Source: Deinococcus aquaedulcis
GTDB lineage: Bacteria > Deinococcota > Deinococci > Deinococcales > Deinococcaceae
Direction: 5' to 3'
Length of the DNA stretch: 64,000 bases
Assembly: GCF_019693445.1 (NCBI RefSeq)
Contig: NZ_JAHRBL010000014.1
Coordinates: 1-64,000 of the forward strand
Shown here: piece by piece, positions 1 through 13,519 of the stretch
Layout of the letters: every line of letters begins with the position of its first letter
Position numbering within the stretch: position 1 is the first letter of the stretch
Program-made: the position numbers and the translations under genes
The notes under the pieces: model-generated
Databases searched by the model: none
What the model was told of the DNA's origin: nothing
The model's input: the letters and a program-made list of their open reading frames with translations, nothing else

Positions 1-451
<451 letters not shown>

Positions 452-682
452 GTTCTTTACTCCCTCCAAGCGGTGGACCCACGCAAAACCGCCCTTTGAT
501 CGGGCTCCCCCCGCGCATACCGCAGGGTTCTGGTGGCGCGTGACGCCCACATTGGGTTGAATCTCGCCAGGGCGGTGTCCCACCAAGCTGGCACGCTGCG
601 CTGTTGTCCGGGGGGTCTGAAGCCTTCGGTGGGTTAAGCCGATCTCAAGACCTCTCGGGGCCTCACGGCGCACCGAAGAAGC

Positions 683-711
683 AGGGTACATGATTTGGCG
701 CATGGGAGCAA
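683..711 (-). promoter_or_regulatory. Predicted tuf promoter
   Basis: On the minus strand TTGCTC (-35) is followed by a 17-base spacer and TACCCT (-10). It directly follows the GC-rich terminator of the upstream gene and would give tuf a leader of about 225 bases. I see no other convincing element in 452-682. Confidence 0.5.
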
Positions 712-752
712 GGGGGCGGGGCCGTCACATCCTGCGTGACGGCCCCGCCCCC
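712..752 (-). terminator. Strong GC hairpin after the small membrane protein gene
   Basis: A 17-bp perfect stem (GGGGGCGGGGCCGTCAC and its complement) with a 7-base loop sits just after the stop of the 760-1179 gene. The following bases are only weakly T-rich (TTGCTC). It separates this gene from tuf. Confidence 0.7.
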
Positions 753-759
753 TCTGGCT

Positions 760-1179
760 TCAGCGCTTGGTGTACGCCACCACGTCGCGGTCAAAGGCGC
801 CGATCAGCACCACAATGCCCAGCAGCGTCCCCAGTGGAAACATCAGCAGGCTCAGCACGCCCACCACGATGCTGGACACCCGGCCCCAGGCGCGGCCTTC
901 CATCACCGCGCGCCGGGTGAAATACAGCCACAGAATCTGGAACACCGTTAAGGCAAAGGACAGCCACAGAATGGTGGGAATAAGAGAGGTGGGCAGGGTG
1001 CCCGCCGGGGTGCCTATCTGGGTTTCGAGTTGTGGAATCAGCTCCTGCAGCACTGGTCCGGAAAACGGCAGGGTCAGCAGGGTGATGGCGCTGTAAATCA
1101 ACAGCACCAGCAGGGGCACAGTCAAGAAGGCCAGCCGTTTGGGGGGCAGGCCGGGCGCAGGGGCGGGCGGCATGGTCAT
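760..1179 (-). CDS. Small membrane protein between fusA and tuf
   Basis: I do not recognise the family. The 139-residue product starts with a short proline-rich cytoplasmic stretch and has hydrophobic segments near residues 17-37, 63-87 and 100-128, so three or four membrane helices. The start ATG is 6 bases after TACTCT on the minus strand and has no Shine-Dalgarno sequence, which suggests a leaderless transcript. Terminators lie on both sides (after fusA and after this gene), so it looks like an independent unit inserted into the str locus. Nothing in the sequence ties it to translation. Confidence 0.75.
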   Translation of the reverse strand: MTMPPAPAPGLPPKRLAFLTVPLLVLLIYSAITLLTLPFSGPVLQELIPQLETQIGTPAGTLPTSLIPTILWLSFALTVFQILWLYFTRRAVMEGRAWGRVSSIVVGVLSLLMFPLGTLLGIVVLIGAFDRDVVAYTKR

Positions 1180-1267
1180 GCCTGCAGAGTAGCGCGGGGA
1201 TGGCGTTGGGCTGGGTCACCGATGAGTTGGGGCTCTGGCGCGGCTCCAGGCCTCCGCCAGCGGCACA

Positions 1268-1296
1268 TAAAAAAGCGCCCCCCGGAGGAGGCGCTC
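1268..1296 (-). terminator. fusA intrinsic terminator
   Basis: On the minus strand AGCGCCTCC pairs with GGGGGCGCT (one G-U pair) around a TCC-type loop, followed by TTTTTT. It lies just after the fusA stop codon. Confidence 0.85.
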
Positions 1297-1315
1297 TTTG
1301 TCAGCCTTGCGGCTC

Positions 1316-3409
<2,094 letters not shown>

Positions 3410-3663
3410 AAGACTCCCTGATTGTGTGGGGTGACGTGTCACGCCACCGTAAGGTCGGCGCGGTTTCCCTTCACGCGAGATGGACGGCAGGGGGCGCCTA
3501 CCGTCCGACAATTCTTCTTCCGTTCTGAGCTTTCCCGTGTCTCCCACGGCACCTTGCGTTCAAGGCCTTCAGGCCGCAAGCTGGCGCGGCCCTGCGCGAG
3601 AGACACTTCGGTTCCTGCTCGCTCCGCCCGGACCCTGGGGCGCGGGGCCCCAGCGTTCTAGAA

Positions 3664-4134
<471 letters not shown>

Positions 4135-4260
4135 GGTTGACTCCCTTGAGGCTCAGCCCAGACCCAGCTGGGCGAGCGGCGCGCACTTCAGGCGCGAATA
4201 ACGTGCTTCATTGGCATCACCCCTTAGGGTGAAGGCGGGCAGGGGGGGTGACCCCCGGCC

Positions 4261-4665
<405 letters not shown>

Positions 4666-4670
4666 GGGAA

Positions 4671-4680
4671 ATCACTCCTA
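4671..4680 (-). promoter_or_regulatory. Ribosome binding site that fixes the rpsL CTG start
   Basis: The minus strand reads TAGGAGTGAT here. It matches the 16S anti-Shine-Dalgarno sequence well and ends about 5-7 bases before the CTG at 4663-4665. The TGA within it is in frame with rpsL and rules out any start further upstream. Confidence 0.8.
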
Positions 4681-4880
4681 GCTGGGATAAGCAGATGCTT
4701 GTAGAGAGGGCGGATGGCCGTGCCACGCGGACGGGCTCGGCGCTGGGTTGGCAGGTGAACGGCTTGAGGTGATCACGCACCGCGCCTGGGCCGCTGCGCC
4801 CATAGCAGGGCAGCGCCGGCGGTGGCCGGCCGAAAAACCCCCTGGTGCAACCCGGAACCGGGGCAGTTTTCAACCTTGAA

Positions 4881-4910
4881 AGCATACGCCTTCGCCCCTG
4901 ACAAGTGCAA
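4881..4910 (-). promoter_or_regulatory. Predicted rpsL promoter
   Basis: On the minus strand TTGCAC, an 18-base spacer and TATGCT form a sigma-70-like promoter. It would give an rpsL leader of about 210 bases. The rest of 4666-4985 holds no gene I can support. Confidence 0.5.
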
Positions 4911-4985
4911 GCGCGGGCTGAACGCCGCTCCAGCCCACGTTGATCGGCGCAACGACAGCGTGCCCTCCCTCTCCTCTGAACTGAG

Positions 4986-5165
4986 TTATTTCCCGTCCCA
5001 GTAAGCCAATACCAATGGCCAGAACGCGAGCACGGGACACAGGATCAGCCACATCAGCGGCCAGAATCGCCGTGGCGTGAGGATCACGATCAGGGCAGCC
5101 ACAAGCGCTCCGAGCACACCCAGAACCATCACCACGGTAACGATGAGCAGAGCGCCTCCAGCCAT
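4986..5165 (-). CDS. Small two-helix membrane protein
   Basis: Unrecognised 59-residue protein made almost entirely of two hydrophobic segments (about residues 4-26 and 31-52) separated by a TPRRF turn, ending in YWDGK. I chose the ATG at 5165 because CAGACT lies 6 bases upstream, the same arrangement seen at other leaderless starts here. The frame stays open to 5303, but that extension is hydrophilic and has no start signal. Its promoter would run away from the divergent tRNA-Ser gene. Confidence 0.5.
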   Translation of the reverse strand: MAGGALLIVTVVMVLGVLGALVAALIVILTPRRFWPLMWLILCPVLAFWPLVLAYWDGK

Positions 5166-5310
5166 ACAGGCAGTCTGAACGGCCGGGCGCGGGCATGTGT
5201 CCGTCTTCAGGTCAGCTTTCAACCAGACCGCAGCGGAGAAATTGACCAATGGCGAGCTTGATTGAGGAACGTGTGTACCCGCGTGGGAGTGGCGCGCGGC
5301 CAAGAGGGCA

Positions 5311-5319
5311 TGCTACACT
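5311..5319 (+). promoter_or_regulatory. Extended -10 element of tRNA-Ser
   Basis: TGCTACACT is an extended -10 (TGn before TACACT), 25 bases before the tRNA 5' end. I see no good -35. Confidence 0.45.
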
Positions 5320-5341
5320 CCCCTCTGCCCGTTCTTTCCCG

Positions 5342-5435
<94 letters not shown>

Positions 5436-5502
5436 CGCAGCCCCCAGGTTCCGGCCTGGGGGCGCTGCATTTGGGGTGGGTCCGGGGCTGGCGGCCAAGG
5501 CT

Positions 5503-5934
5503 TCAATGCGGCGCAGCCCACGCGGCCAGCACCGCCGCCTCGCGCGCTGCACGGACCACGGCGCCGTGCGCTTCCCGGAGTCCCTCGCCTTTCAAAGGCA
5601 GGTACAGGGCGTCGTACAGGGCCTGCCCAGCTCGGGCCAGGGCCACCAGTTCGGCGCGCCACGCGGCGGGGTCGGCCGGGGCCCAGGTCTGGGGGTCGGC
5701 CTCGTCCTGAAGCAGGGCAAAGGGGTCGGCCAGATGGGCGGCCGTCCATTCCAGGTGCTGCCGCAGCGCCAGCACCCGGCGGGCCAGGGTGGGCTGAGCC
5801 TGCACCGCCGCAAAATCCAGGACGTGCACCGCCCGCATTAGCCCCAGCTCGCCGGGGGCGCTGAACAGGCCCGAAAAGCCATCCGGGCCATAGAGGACTT
5901 CCCGCAGGGTGTCGCGTAACAGGTCGGCCGCCAT
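5503..5934 (-). CDS. Hypothetical helical protein
   Basis: I do not recognise a family with confidence. The 143-residue product is rich in Ala, Leu and Arg and looks all-helical; the stretch ALRQHLEWTAAHLADPF is vaguely like DinB/four-helix proteins, which is only a guess. I chose the ATG at 5934 (TACCGT 9 bases upstream); an in-frame GTG at 5955 is the alternative. It is convergent with tRNA-Ser and divergent from hflX. Codon use is typical of the neighbourhood. Confidence 0.55.
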   Translation of the reverse strand: MAADLLRDTLREVLYGPDGFSGLFSAPGELGLMRAVHVLDFAAVQAQPTLARRVLALRQHLEWTAAHLADPFALLQDEADPQTWAPADPAAWRAELVALARAGQALYDALYLPLKGEGLREAHGAVVRAAREAAVLAAWAAPH

Positions 5935-6059
5935 CTTCGGTTCACGGTACGCCACTCAGCGGATGCGGGTTGCCGGCCCCCTCCCCTACCCTGAAGCCAC
6001 GATGATCCTGACGATCAAGATTTTCCTGTAATCGCACACGTTCTGCAGCGGCCCCCACG

Positions 6060-6065
6060 GTAAAA
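6060..6065 (+). promoter_or_regulatory. Predicted -10 for the hflX transcript
   Basis: TAAAAT lies 7-8 bases before an ATG at 6074. This is the spacing seen at leaderless genes in this window, so transcription probably begins at or next to that ATG. Confidence 0.45.
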
Positions 6066-6073
6066 TGGGGCTA

Positions 6074-6242
6074 ATGCTGGACCCTGTGCCCACCCCGGCG
6101 CCGCGCCCCTTCGTGCGGCGGCCCGGCGCGGGCACGGGTGCGACCTCCCGGGCTTTTGAGCTGTTGCTCGCCCCGTCACCCTCTCTGTCTGGCCCTGGGC
6201 GCTGTGCCCTGGCCGGACCTCCCTGTAAGGAAGTGACCCACC

Positions 6243-6250
<8 letters not shown>
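6074..6250 (+). CDS. Possible leaderless upstream ORF of hflX (58 aa)
   Basis: An ATG placed just after the predicted -10 opens a 58-codon frame (MLDPVPTPAPRPF...). Its stop TAA at 6248-6250 overlaps the likely ATA start of hflX (6243) and lies one base before an in-frame hflX GTG (6252). The peptide is proline- and arginine-rich with no recognisable domain. It may be a real small protein, a coupling leader, or chance; no comparison was possible. Ribosomes finishing this frame would end exactly at the hflX start. Confidence 0.35.
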
Positions 6251-7961
<1,711 letters not shown>

Positions 7962-7973
7962 GCAGTTATTCCT

Positions 7974-8013
7974 GCGGGGGACGTGTGAACAGACACGTCC
8001 CCCGCTTTCTTTC
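7974..8013 (+). terminator. hflX terminator
   Basis: A 13-bp perfect stem (GCGGGGGACGTGT and complement, loop GAACAG) followed by TTTCTTTC, just after the hflX stop. Confidence 0.9.
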
Positions 8014-8054
8014 GTGTGACGCGGCGCCGCCTGAGCGCGTGCCAGAGTGCACAG

Positions 8055-8999
8055 GTGAAATTGGCATGGGTGTATCTGGCCCTGGTGGCGGTGGGTTGGC
8101 TACTGGGCGCCGTGGTGGGCGAGCGCACGGTGCCCACCCTGCTGCTGGCCTACGCGCCGCCGGTGCTGTGGCTGCTCCCGGCGCCCTTCGTGCTGGGCGC
8201 CGCACTGTGGCGGCGCCGGGGGCGACGCGCCGCGCTGGCAGGCACCTTGCTGGCGCTCTGGGGCGCGGGGCTGCTGCACTGGACCCCGCAGCGGGAGGGC
8301 GAACTGCGCGTGGTGACCTACAACGTGCTGCGCGGTGACCGGGTGAGCTCGGCGCAACTGGGACAGGCGCTGCGGACCCTGAACGCCGAAGTGATCCTGC
8401 TGCAGGAGAGCAACTTTCGCCGCCCTGGGGCGCGGGAGGCGCTGGCCGCCGCCTTGCCCGGCTACCGCGTGGTGCACGCCGCCGAGGTGACCACCCTGAC
8501 CCGCCTGCCCCTGCTGAATGTGCGCCGGGTACCGCTGCCCCGCCACCGCCGCGAGGTGCTGGTGACGCGCCTGCGCTGGCAGGGCCGCCCGCTGACAGTG
8601 GTGAACGCCCACCTGGGCACCGTGCAGGTGGTGGACGCCCTGGCCGGCGACTGGGCCTCGCTGCACCGCACCCGCGCCGCCCGCGAAGAGCAGGGACGGA
8701 TGCTCACCGAGCTCGCGGCGCAGACCCAGGGCCCGGTGCTGCTGGGCGGCGACCTGAACACGCCGCCGCGCGGCCGGCTGTGGCGGCAGCTGCGGGCAGC
8801 CTACGGCGCAGGTGCCCACGACCATGCGGGGCGCGGCGCCGGCTGGACCTTTCCAGCCCTGAAGGTGCGCATTGATCACGTGCTCAGCCCGGACCTGCGT
8901 CCGGCCCGCAGCCGGGTGCTGCCCTGGCGCTTCAGCGACCACCGCCCGTTGCTGACGGAGTGGCAACCAGGACCCCCGGCAGAGGCCGCTGCGCCCTAA
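8055..8999 (+). CDS. Membrane-anchored endonuclease/exonuclease/phosphatase-family protein
   Basis: Two or three N-terminal membrane helices (to about residue 85) precede an EEP-fold catalytic domain. This is the DNase I/phosphodiesterase superfamily, using a metal to cleave phosphoester bonds. The family landmarks are in order: VTYNVLRGD, VILLQESN (metal-binding Glu), VNAHLG, GGDLNTPP, RIDHVL and the final SDHRPLL with the catalytic His. The real substrate could be nucleic acid, a lipid headgroup or a sugar phosphate. I chose the GTG at 8055 because CAGAGT lies 6 bases upstream; GTG at 8016 directly abuts the hflX terminator. Its last 68 bases overlap the convergent P-loop gene. Confidence 0.8.
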   Translation: MKLAWVYLALVAVGWLLGAVVGERTVPTLLLAYAPPVLWLLPAPFVLGAALWRRRGRRAALAGTLLALWGAGLLHWTPQREGELRVVTYNVLRGDRVSSAQLGQALRTLNAEVILLQESNFRRPGAREALAAALPGYRVVHAAEVTTLTRLPLLNVRRVPLPRHRREVLVTRLRWQGRPLTVVNAHLGTVQVVDALAGDWASLHRTRAAREEQGRMLTELAAQTQGPVLLGGDLNTPPRGRLWRQLRAAYGAGAHDHAGRGAGWTFPALKVRIDHVLSPDLRPARSRVLPWRFSDHRPLLTEWQPGPPAEAAAP

Positions 9000-9498
9000 G
9001 CCACCCCTCGGTCTGTGCTGGGGTCCGCAGGCGGATCAGCTGCAGGTGGGGATGCGCCGCGACCAGCGCAAGGGTTTCGCCCCGCCGCCGCCAGTGGGTG
9101 TACATGGCCCAGCGCACCGGGCCCTCGGCACTCAAGGTGCCACGCAGCGTTTCGCGATTGCCATTCCACAGTTCTTCCTGGGTAAGTACCCGCCAGACCG
9201 TGCGCCGCAGCACCCGGCCAAACACCACAGGGGCCGGGTAGTCCAGCCACACGATGGTGTCGGCCCGCGCCCAGCCGATATCGCGCGCCCGGCTGTAGTT
9301 GCCGTCCATGACCCAGGCCGGGGCGGCCGTGAACGCCGCCACCTGGGCCCGGAACTGTGCCAGCGGCGCCTCCTGCCAGCCCGCAAGATGGTTCCAGGCG
9401 TCCTGCTCGCCGTGCAGGACCCCCAGCCGGGCCGCGAGGTGCCGCGCCAGGGTGGTCTTGCCGCTGCCGGAAGTGCCAATCACGATGATGCGCTGCAT
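8932..9498 (-). CDS. P-loop adenylate-kinase-like ATPase (topology-modulation/FlaR type)
   Basis: Small P-loop kinase-like protein of 188 residues with GTSGSGKTTLARHLAARL at the N-terminus. A conserved WxxxxGW region follows (DAWNHLAGWQ), then MDGNYSRARD, an ADTIVWLDYP Walker B-like strand and a basic RVLRRT segment. This pattern is typical of proteins annotated as 'topology modulation protein' or adenylate kinase FlaR-related; their substrates are not established. The C-terminal 22 residues are encoded in the region overlapping the 3' end of the convergent EEP gene. No clear ribosome binding site. Confidence 0.75.
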   Translation of the reverse strand: MQRIIVIGTSGSGKTTLARHLAARLGVLHGEQDAWNHLAGWQEAPLAQFRAQVAAFTAAPAWVMDGNYSRARDIGWARADTIVWLDYPAPVVFGRVLRRTVWRVLTQEELWNGNRETLRGTLSAEGPVRWAMYTHWRRRGETLALVAAHPHLQLIRLRTPAQTEGWLRAQRPLPGVLVATPSATGGGR

Positions 9499-9662
9499 GG
9501 GGGCAGGAGAGCAGAGGGAACGGGGAATGGCATCGGCCAGGTGGCGGAGGGAAGGGGGTCGAGAAGGGACGCTGGTCCAGCCACCCGGTCTGACACCAAG
9601 ACCTGATCAAACTTGCCTCCTCTCCCCTCGACGTCTCGACGGCTCAACCCCTTGACCCTCCC

Positions 9663-10787
9663 CTATTCCCCGCGCGCCAGCTTCAGAATCCGTCCGCTGC
9701 TGTACTCCGCCACATACAGTTCGCCGCGCTCGTCCTCGCCGAAGGTGCTGGGGCCGCTCACCCGGCCCAGGACGCTCTTGGTCCAGGTGCGGCCAGTCAT
9801 GCGTGCGGCCCACACGGTCCCTGAGGCAAAGTCGGCAAAGACGTACTGCCCCTTCAGGGCGGGAATGGCGCTGCCCCGGTACACGTAGCCGCCGGTCACG
9901 CTCTGCCCTTCCTGACGGCCGTAGACCAGCACCGGCTCCACGTAGGTGCCAGCCCGGCAACCCTCCTCGAAGCACTGCCGGCCCTCACGCACCCGCCAGC
10001 CGTAGTTTTCGCCGCCCTTGCTGCTGCGCGGCTGCCAGTCGATTTCTTCAAAGGCGTTCTGGCCCACGTCAGCAATGATCAGGTCGCCCGTCTGGCGGTC
10101 AAAGGAAAACCGCCAGGGGTTGCGCAGGCCATACGCCCAAATGTTGGGATTGACGCCCTGACGGTTCAGAAAGGGATTGCCCGGAGCTGGTTTGGCGTCG
10201 GCGCCGCGCACATCAAAGCGCAGAATCTTGCCCAGGGGCGAGGCCAGATTCTGCCCGTGGTTCTGCGGATCGCCGCCCGAGCCGCCGTCGCCCAGCCCCA
10301 GGTACAGAAAGCCGTCCGGGCCAAAGGCCAGCTGGCCGCCGTTGTGGTTGGGGTACGGCTGCTGGGCGGTGAACAGGGTCTTGGCGCTGCCGGGGTCGGC
10401 CCGGCGCCCGTCGGCCGTGGCGGTGTAGCGGGCCAGCACGGTATCGCCGCCACGGTCGGTGTAATGCACGAACAGGCGCCGGTTGGTCTTGTAGGCCGGA
10501 TCAAAGGCCAGCCCCAGCAGGCCGCGCTCGCCCCCCGCCCGAGTCAGGGCGCGCAGGTCCAGAAACAGCTCCCCGCTGACTTTGCCGCCCTGCACCACCC
10601 GGATGCGCCCGTCCTGCTGCGCCATGAACAGCCGCCCCGAACCGTCCCCAGCGTGGGTGATGGCCGTGACCTGATTCAGGCCACTGAGAAAAGGCCGGAA
10701 GGCGACCTGGGGGGCCTGGGCCGAGGCGGGGCCCAGCGCGGCGGAAGCCAGGAGGGCGGCGGTCAGGGCAGGCAGCAGGCGCGGCAT
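9663..10787 (-). CDS. Exported PQQ-type sugar dehydrogenase (soluble GDH/sorbosone family)
   Basis: Members oxidise aldose sugars with PQQ in a six-bladed propeller, usually outside the cytoplasm. The 374-residue protein has a signal peptide (MPRLLPALTAALLASAALGPASAQA, cleavage near residue 24). Family features follow: GGERGLLGLAFDP, PNHNGGQLAFGPDGFLYLG, YGLRNPWRFSFD, DLIIADVGQN and the C-terminal YVFADFASG. The ATG lies 5 bases after CACACT, a leaderless-type start. The window contains no PQQ synthesis genes, so the cofactor source is unknown, and some family members use no PQQ. Confidence 0.88.
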   Translation of the reverse strand: MPRLLPALTAALLASAALGPASAQAPQVAFRPFLSGLNQVTAITHAGDGSGRLFMAQQDGRIRVVQGGKVSGELFLDLRALTRAGGERGLLGLAFDPAYKTNRRLFVHYTDRGGDTVLARYTATADGRRADPGSAKTLFTAQQPYPNHNGGQLAFGPDGFLYLGLGDGGSGGDPQNHGQNLASPLGKILRFDVRGADAKPAPGNPFLNRQGVNPNIWAYGLRNPWRFSFDRQTGDLIIADVGQNAFEEIDWQPRSSKGGENYGWRVREGRQCFEEGCRAGTYVEPVLVYGRQEGQSVTGGYVYRGSAIPALKGQYVFADFASGTVWAARMTGRTWTKSVLGRVSGPSTFGEDERGELYVAEYSSGRILKLARGE

Positions 10788-11042
10788 GCTCCAGTGTGCC
10801 TGGGCGCGCACCACCCCTACCGCAGGGCGGCGTGAAGGCGCCTTCACGGGTTTCATCCCTGCGGGGCTGTGGCCGCTGCCCAGACTGGACTTCCCTTTGA
10901 TCTGCCCGACCTGGGGAACTGCCTGTTCCCGGCGGCGCGTGTGCCGATGAAAGGATGATGCCCAGAGCGCCGAGTCCGCCCGCCTGCCTGTCTGGCGCGG
11001 CAGCATGACCCGGCCGCAACCTGCCCCATCAGGAGGTGCTCC

Positions 11043-11249
11043 ATGACTGGTCCCTATGACCGCCCGCCCGCCCCGGCCACTGAACCCACCGACACCCCCG
11101 GCCCCGTGCCCGAGCAGATGCCCGGCCAGGGCGGCACTGGCCCCATCAGCGACCCGCCCGCCAACCCCGACACCCCGGGGATGCCCGAACCCAACCCGCC
11201 CATGAACCCGGATACGCCGGGCCTGCCAGAACCGATGCCGGCAATGTAA
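11043..11249 (+). CDS. Proline-rich small protein with an internal repeat
   Basis: A 68-residue, low-complexity acidic protein with about one third proline and no hydrophobic segment. It contains the near-repeat [14 protein letters not shown] / [14 protein letters not shown]. The start is well supported by AGGAGGTGCTCC before the ATG, and a terminator follows, so it is very likely expressed. I do not recognise its function; it is probably a lineage-specific disordered protein. The 255 bases upstream (10788-11042) are shared with the divergent dehydrogenase gene. Confidence 0.75.
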   Translation: MTGPYDRPPAPATEPTDTPGPVPEQMPGQGGTGPISDPPANPDTPGMPEPNPPMNPDTPGLPEPMPAM

Positions 11250-11287
11250 AACCTGATCCCCAGGGCTCAGCCCCTTGGGGACCACGG

Positions 11288-11329
11288 CGGCCACCCCCTT
11301 ACCTTCAGAGGGTGTGGCCGTTTGTTTTT
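11288..11329 (+). terminator. Terminator of the proline-rich protein gene
   Basis: CGGCCACCCCCT pairs with AGGGTGTGGCCG (one mismatch), followed by TTTGTTTTT. The stem overlaps the 3' end of the convergent metallopeptidase gene. Confidence 0.75.
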
Positions 11330-11976
11330 AGCCAGTCGCGGTGCGTGGGCCAGTCGGGCATGAAGCGGGTGACGTGGGCCCAGTAGCGCGGCGAGTGGTT
11401 GAGTTCCAGCAGGTGCGCGGCTTCGTGCAGGGCCACGTAGCGCAGCACCGGCAGCGGCGCGCGGCTGAGTTTCCAGTGCAGGCGGATATCCCCGGCCGCC
11501 GTGCAACTGCCCCAGCGCGAGCGGGTATTGCTGACAGCCACCCGGCCCAGGCGGCCGGCGGCGCCCAGCCCGGCCGCGTACTCGGCCACCAACAGCCGGT
11601 AAGGTTCGGCGCAGGCCCGGCGGGTCCAGCGTTCCAGGGCGGCCTGGGGGTCACGCTCGGGCAGGTGCAGCTCGTCGCCCACCCGCTGCGCCGCGCGGCG
11701 GGCCGGGTCCAGCACCAGCGTGAGCGTCTCGCCCAGAAAAGGCAGGGGCTGGCCGTGGTGCGCCGCCGGGCGCTCCGGGGCGCGGGCGGCGTACCCGGCC
11801 AGATGCCCCGCCACCCAGTCACGCCGGGCTTCCAGAATGGCCTGCAGCTGCGCGGTGCTGACCCGCAGCGGGGCGTAGAGGGTCACCGCCCCGGGCTTGA
11901 CCTGCAGCGCCACCGTGCGCCGCCGCCGACTGCGCTTGACCGTAACTGGCACCCCCGCGACTTCCCAACCCGACAT
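11305..11976 (-). CDS. YgjP/SprT-like zinc metallopeptidase (DUF45/M48-type)
   Basis: The 223-residue protein has the pattern of YgjP-family metallopeptidases: an N-terminal SRRRRTVALQVKPG beta region, SNTRSRWGSC, then the zinc motif HEAAH (HExxH) with LELNHSPRYW supplying the third ligand, and a C-terminal W-rich tail. Some members are reported as SprT-like proteases or nucleotide pyrophosphatases, so the role is uncertain. No clear ribosome binding site before the ATG. It ends inside the terminator of the convergent small gene. Confidence 0.82.
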   Translation of the reverse strand: MSGWEVAGVPVTVKRSRRRRTVALQVKPGAVTLYAPLRVSTAQLQAILEARRDWVAGHLAGYAARAPERPAAHHGQPLPFLGETLTLVLDPARRAAQRVGDELHLPERDPQAALERWTRRACAEPYRLLVAEYAAGLGAAGRLGRVAVSNTRSRWGSCTAAGDIRLHWKLSRAPLPVLRYVALHEAAHLLELNHSPRYWAHVTRFMPDWPTHRDWLKTNGHTL

Positions 11977-12043
11977 CGCCCCACAGGAGAACGCAAAAGC
12001 CGGGCCAGTACATGAGACCTGGCCCGGCCCTGTTCCCGGACGC

Positions 12044-12901
12044 TTACAGCTGGTTGTAGGGCAGGCTGAAGGTGTCGCAGTCGTTGGGGTTGCCGCTCCG
12101 CAGGCCCGTCATGAACCACTTCACGCGCTGCTGGCTGGAGCCGTGCGTAAAGGCGTCGGGCACCACGCGGCCCTGCGACTGCCGCTGCAGGTTGTCGTCA
12201 CCAATGGCTTCGGCGGTGCGGACGGCCTCCTGCACGTCGGCCTGGGTGATGTTGGTCTGCTCGCGGGTGCGGTTGCCCCACACACCGGCAAAGCAGTCGG
12301 CCTGCAATTCCAGGCGCACGCCGTAGCTGTTGGCCTCGGCTTCGGTGCGGGCGCTGCGCTGGCGGCGGTTGACCTGATCGGCAATCCCCAGTTCGTTCTG
12401 GATGTGGTGGCCGACCTCGTGGGCGATCACGTAAGCGTAGGCGAAGTCGCCGCCGCCACCCAGGCGCTGCTGCATGGTGGCGAAGAAGCTGGTGTCCAGG
12501 TAGATGCCGTTGTCAGCCGGGCAGTAGAAGGGACCCACGGCGCTGCTGGCCTGTCCGCAGCCGCTGTTCGTGCCACGGGTATACAGCACCAGCGGCGGCT
12601 TGGTGTAGGTGCGGCCCGCTTCCTGGAACACCTGGCCCCAGACCTGATTGGTGCTGCCCAGAATGCGGTCCACGAACTGGTACTCCTCGTCGTTGGCGCT
12701 GGGTGCATTCCCAGACTGGGTCTGCGGCGCGCTCTGCTGACCGCCGCCCAGAATGGCCCCAGGGTCCACCCCGAAGAACATGGCAATCAGGGCAATGATC
12801 AGGCCGCCCACGCCCCCCACAGCGATCCCGCCCCCAGGCAGGCCCCCACCGCGTCGGTCATCAATCCCGCCCCCACTGCCGGGCAAATTTTTCCAGTCCA
12901 T
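12044..12901 (-). CDS. ypfJ: Neutral zinc metallopeptidase, YpfJ family
   Basis: A 285-residue membrane-anchored protein. A Gly-rich N-terminus ([13 protein letters not shown]) and one membrane helix (about residues 27-47) are followed by the YpfJ/putative neutral zinc metallopeptidase domain. Landmarks are [15 protein letters not shown] ([12 protein letters not shown]), the zinc motif [18 protein letters not shown] and a SHGSSQQR-like [12 protein letters not shown]. The domain is expected outside the membrane. The start is fixed by AAGGAGACGCCT before ATG. Physiological substrates of the family are not known. Confidence 0.88.
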   Translation of the reverse strand: MDWKNLPGSGGGIDDRRGGGLPGGGIAVGGVGGLIIALIAMFFGVDPGAILGGGQQSAPQTQSGNAPSANDEEYQFVDRILGSTNQVWGQVFQEAGRTYTKPPLVLYTRGTNSGCGQASSAVGPFYCPADNGIYLDTSFFATMQQRLGGGGDFAYAYVIAHEVGHHIQNELGIADQVNRRQRSARTEAEANSYGVRLELQADCFAGVWGNRTREQTNITQADVQEAVRTAEAIGDDNLQRQSQGRVVPDAFTHGSSQQRVKWFMTGLRSGNPNDCDTFSLPYNQL

Positions 12902-13030
12902 AGGCGTCTCCTTCAGCGTGGGGGCCTCACACGGCCCACCCGGCTGCTTCAGAGCCCATTGTAGAAATTGCCGCACCAGGCGCGGTTGAAGTGACCTTTA
13001 GGCTTTGCAGTAAAGATCTGAAGATTGGCG

Positions 13031-13477
13031 TCAGCGGCGCCAGAAGGCCCCGGCCACCAGCCCCAGCGCCGCGCCCAGCAGCAGCCCCGCCGGCAACCCC
13101 GCCGAGGCACGCGCCTTGAGGTCGCCGGGGAGCAGCGCGCCCAGCAGGCGGTCCAGACCCAGCCCGGCCAGCAGCAGCATCCCCACCAGCGCTGCCCCCA
13201 TCCCCAGGGCCACCAGTTCCCGGCCGGGCGAGGCCCCGCCCACCACCAGCGCCCGGGGCAGGCCGGCCACCGCCGCGCCCATCAGCCCCACCGCCAGATA
13301 CACCAGCCCGAAGCCGCGACTGAAGCTGTCCCCGGTCAGCACCATCAGGGCGGTCACCAGCACCATGCCGCCGCCAAAACCGGCGAGGGCCAGTGCCAGC
13401 GGACCCCGCACCGTCATCATGCCCAGGGCCAGTGCCCCTGCGGCGCCGCCCCCCAACAGCCAGCCCAGTGCCGTCAT
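13031..13477 (-). CDS. Polytopic membrane protein, unknown
   Basis: 148 residues, very hydrophobic, with four or five predicted helices (about 4-22, 29-48, 55-72, 88-110 and 122-143) and a short basic end FWRR. It is rich in Gly, Ala and Leu. There is no recognisable motif and no clear ribosome binding site. It lies 129 bases upstream of the metallopeptidase gene on the same strand and may be cotranscribed with it. Confidence 0.6.
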   Translation of the reverse strand: MTALGWLLGGGAAGALALGMMTVRGPLALALAGFGGGMVLVTALMVLTGDSFSRGFGLVYLAVGLMGAAVAGLPRALVVGGASPGRELVALGMGAALVGMLLLAGLGLDRLLGALLPGDLKARASAGLPAGLLLGAALGLVAGAFWRR

Positions 13478-13519
13478 AGGGTCAGTTGTACCCCAACCGG
13501 AAGGGCGGCGCGCCCTCCT

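Noticed and set aside
4822..5004. A 60-codon plus-strand frame in the rpsL promoter region
   Set aside because: It overlaps the predicted rpsL promoter and the small minus-strand gene and has no start signal.
11305..11330. A frameshift or truncation at the end of the metallopeptidase gene
   Set aside because: The C-terminus is complete; the stem of the convergent terminator simply overlaps its 3' end.
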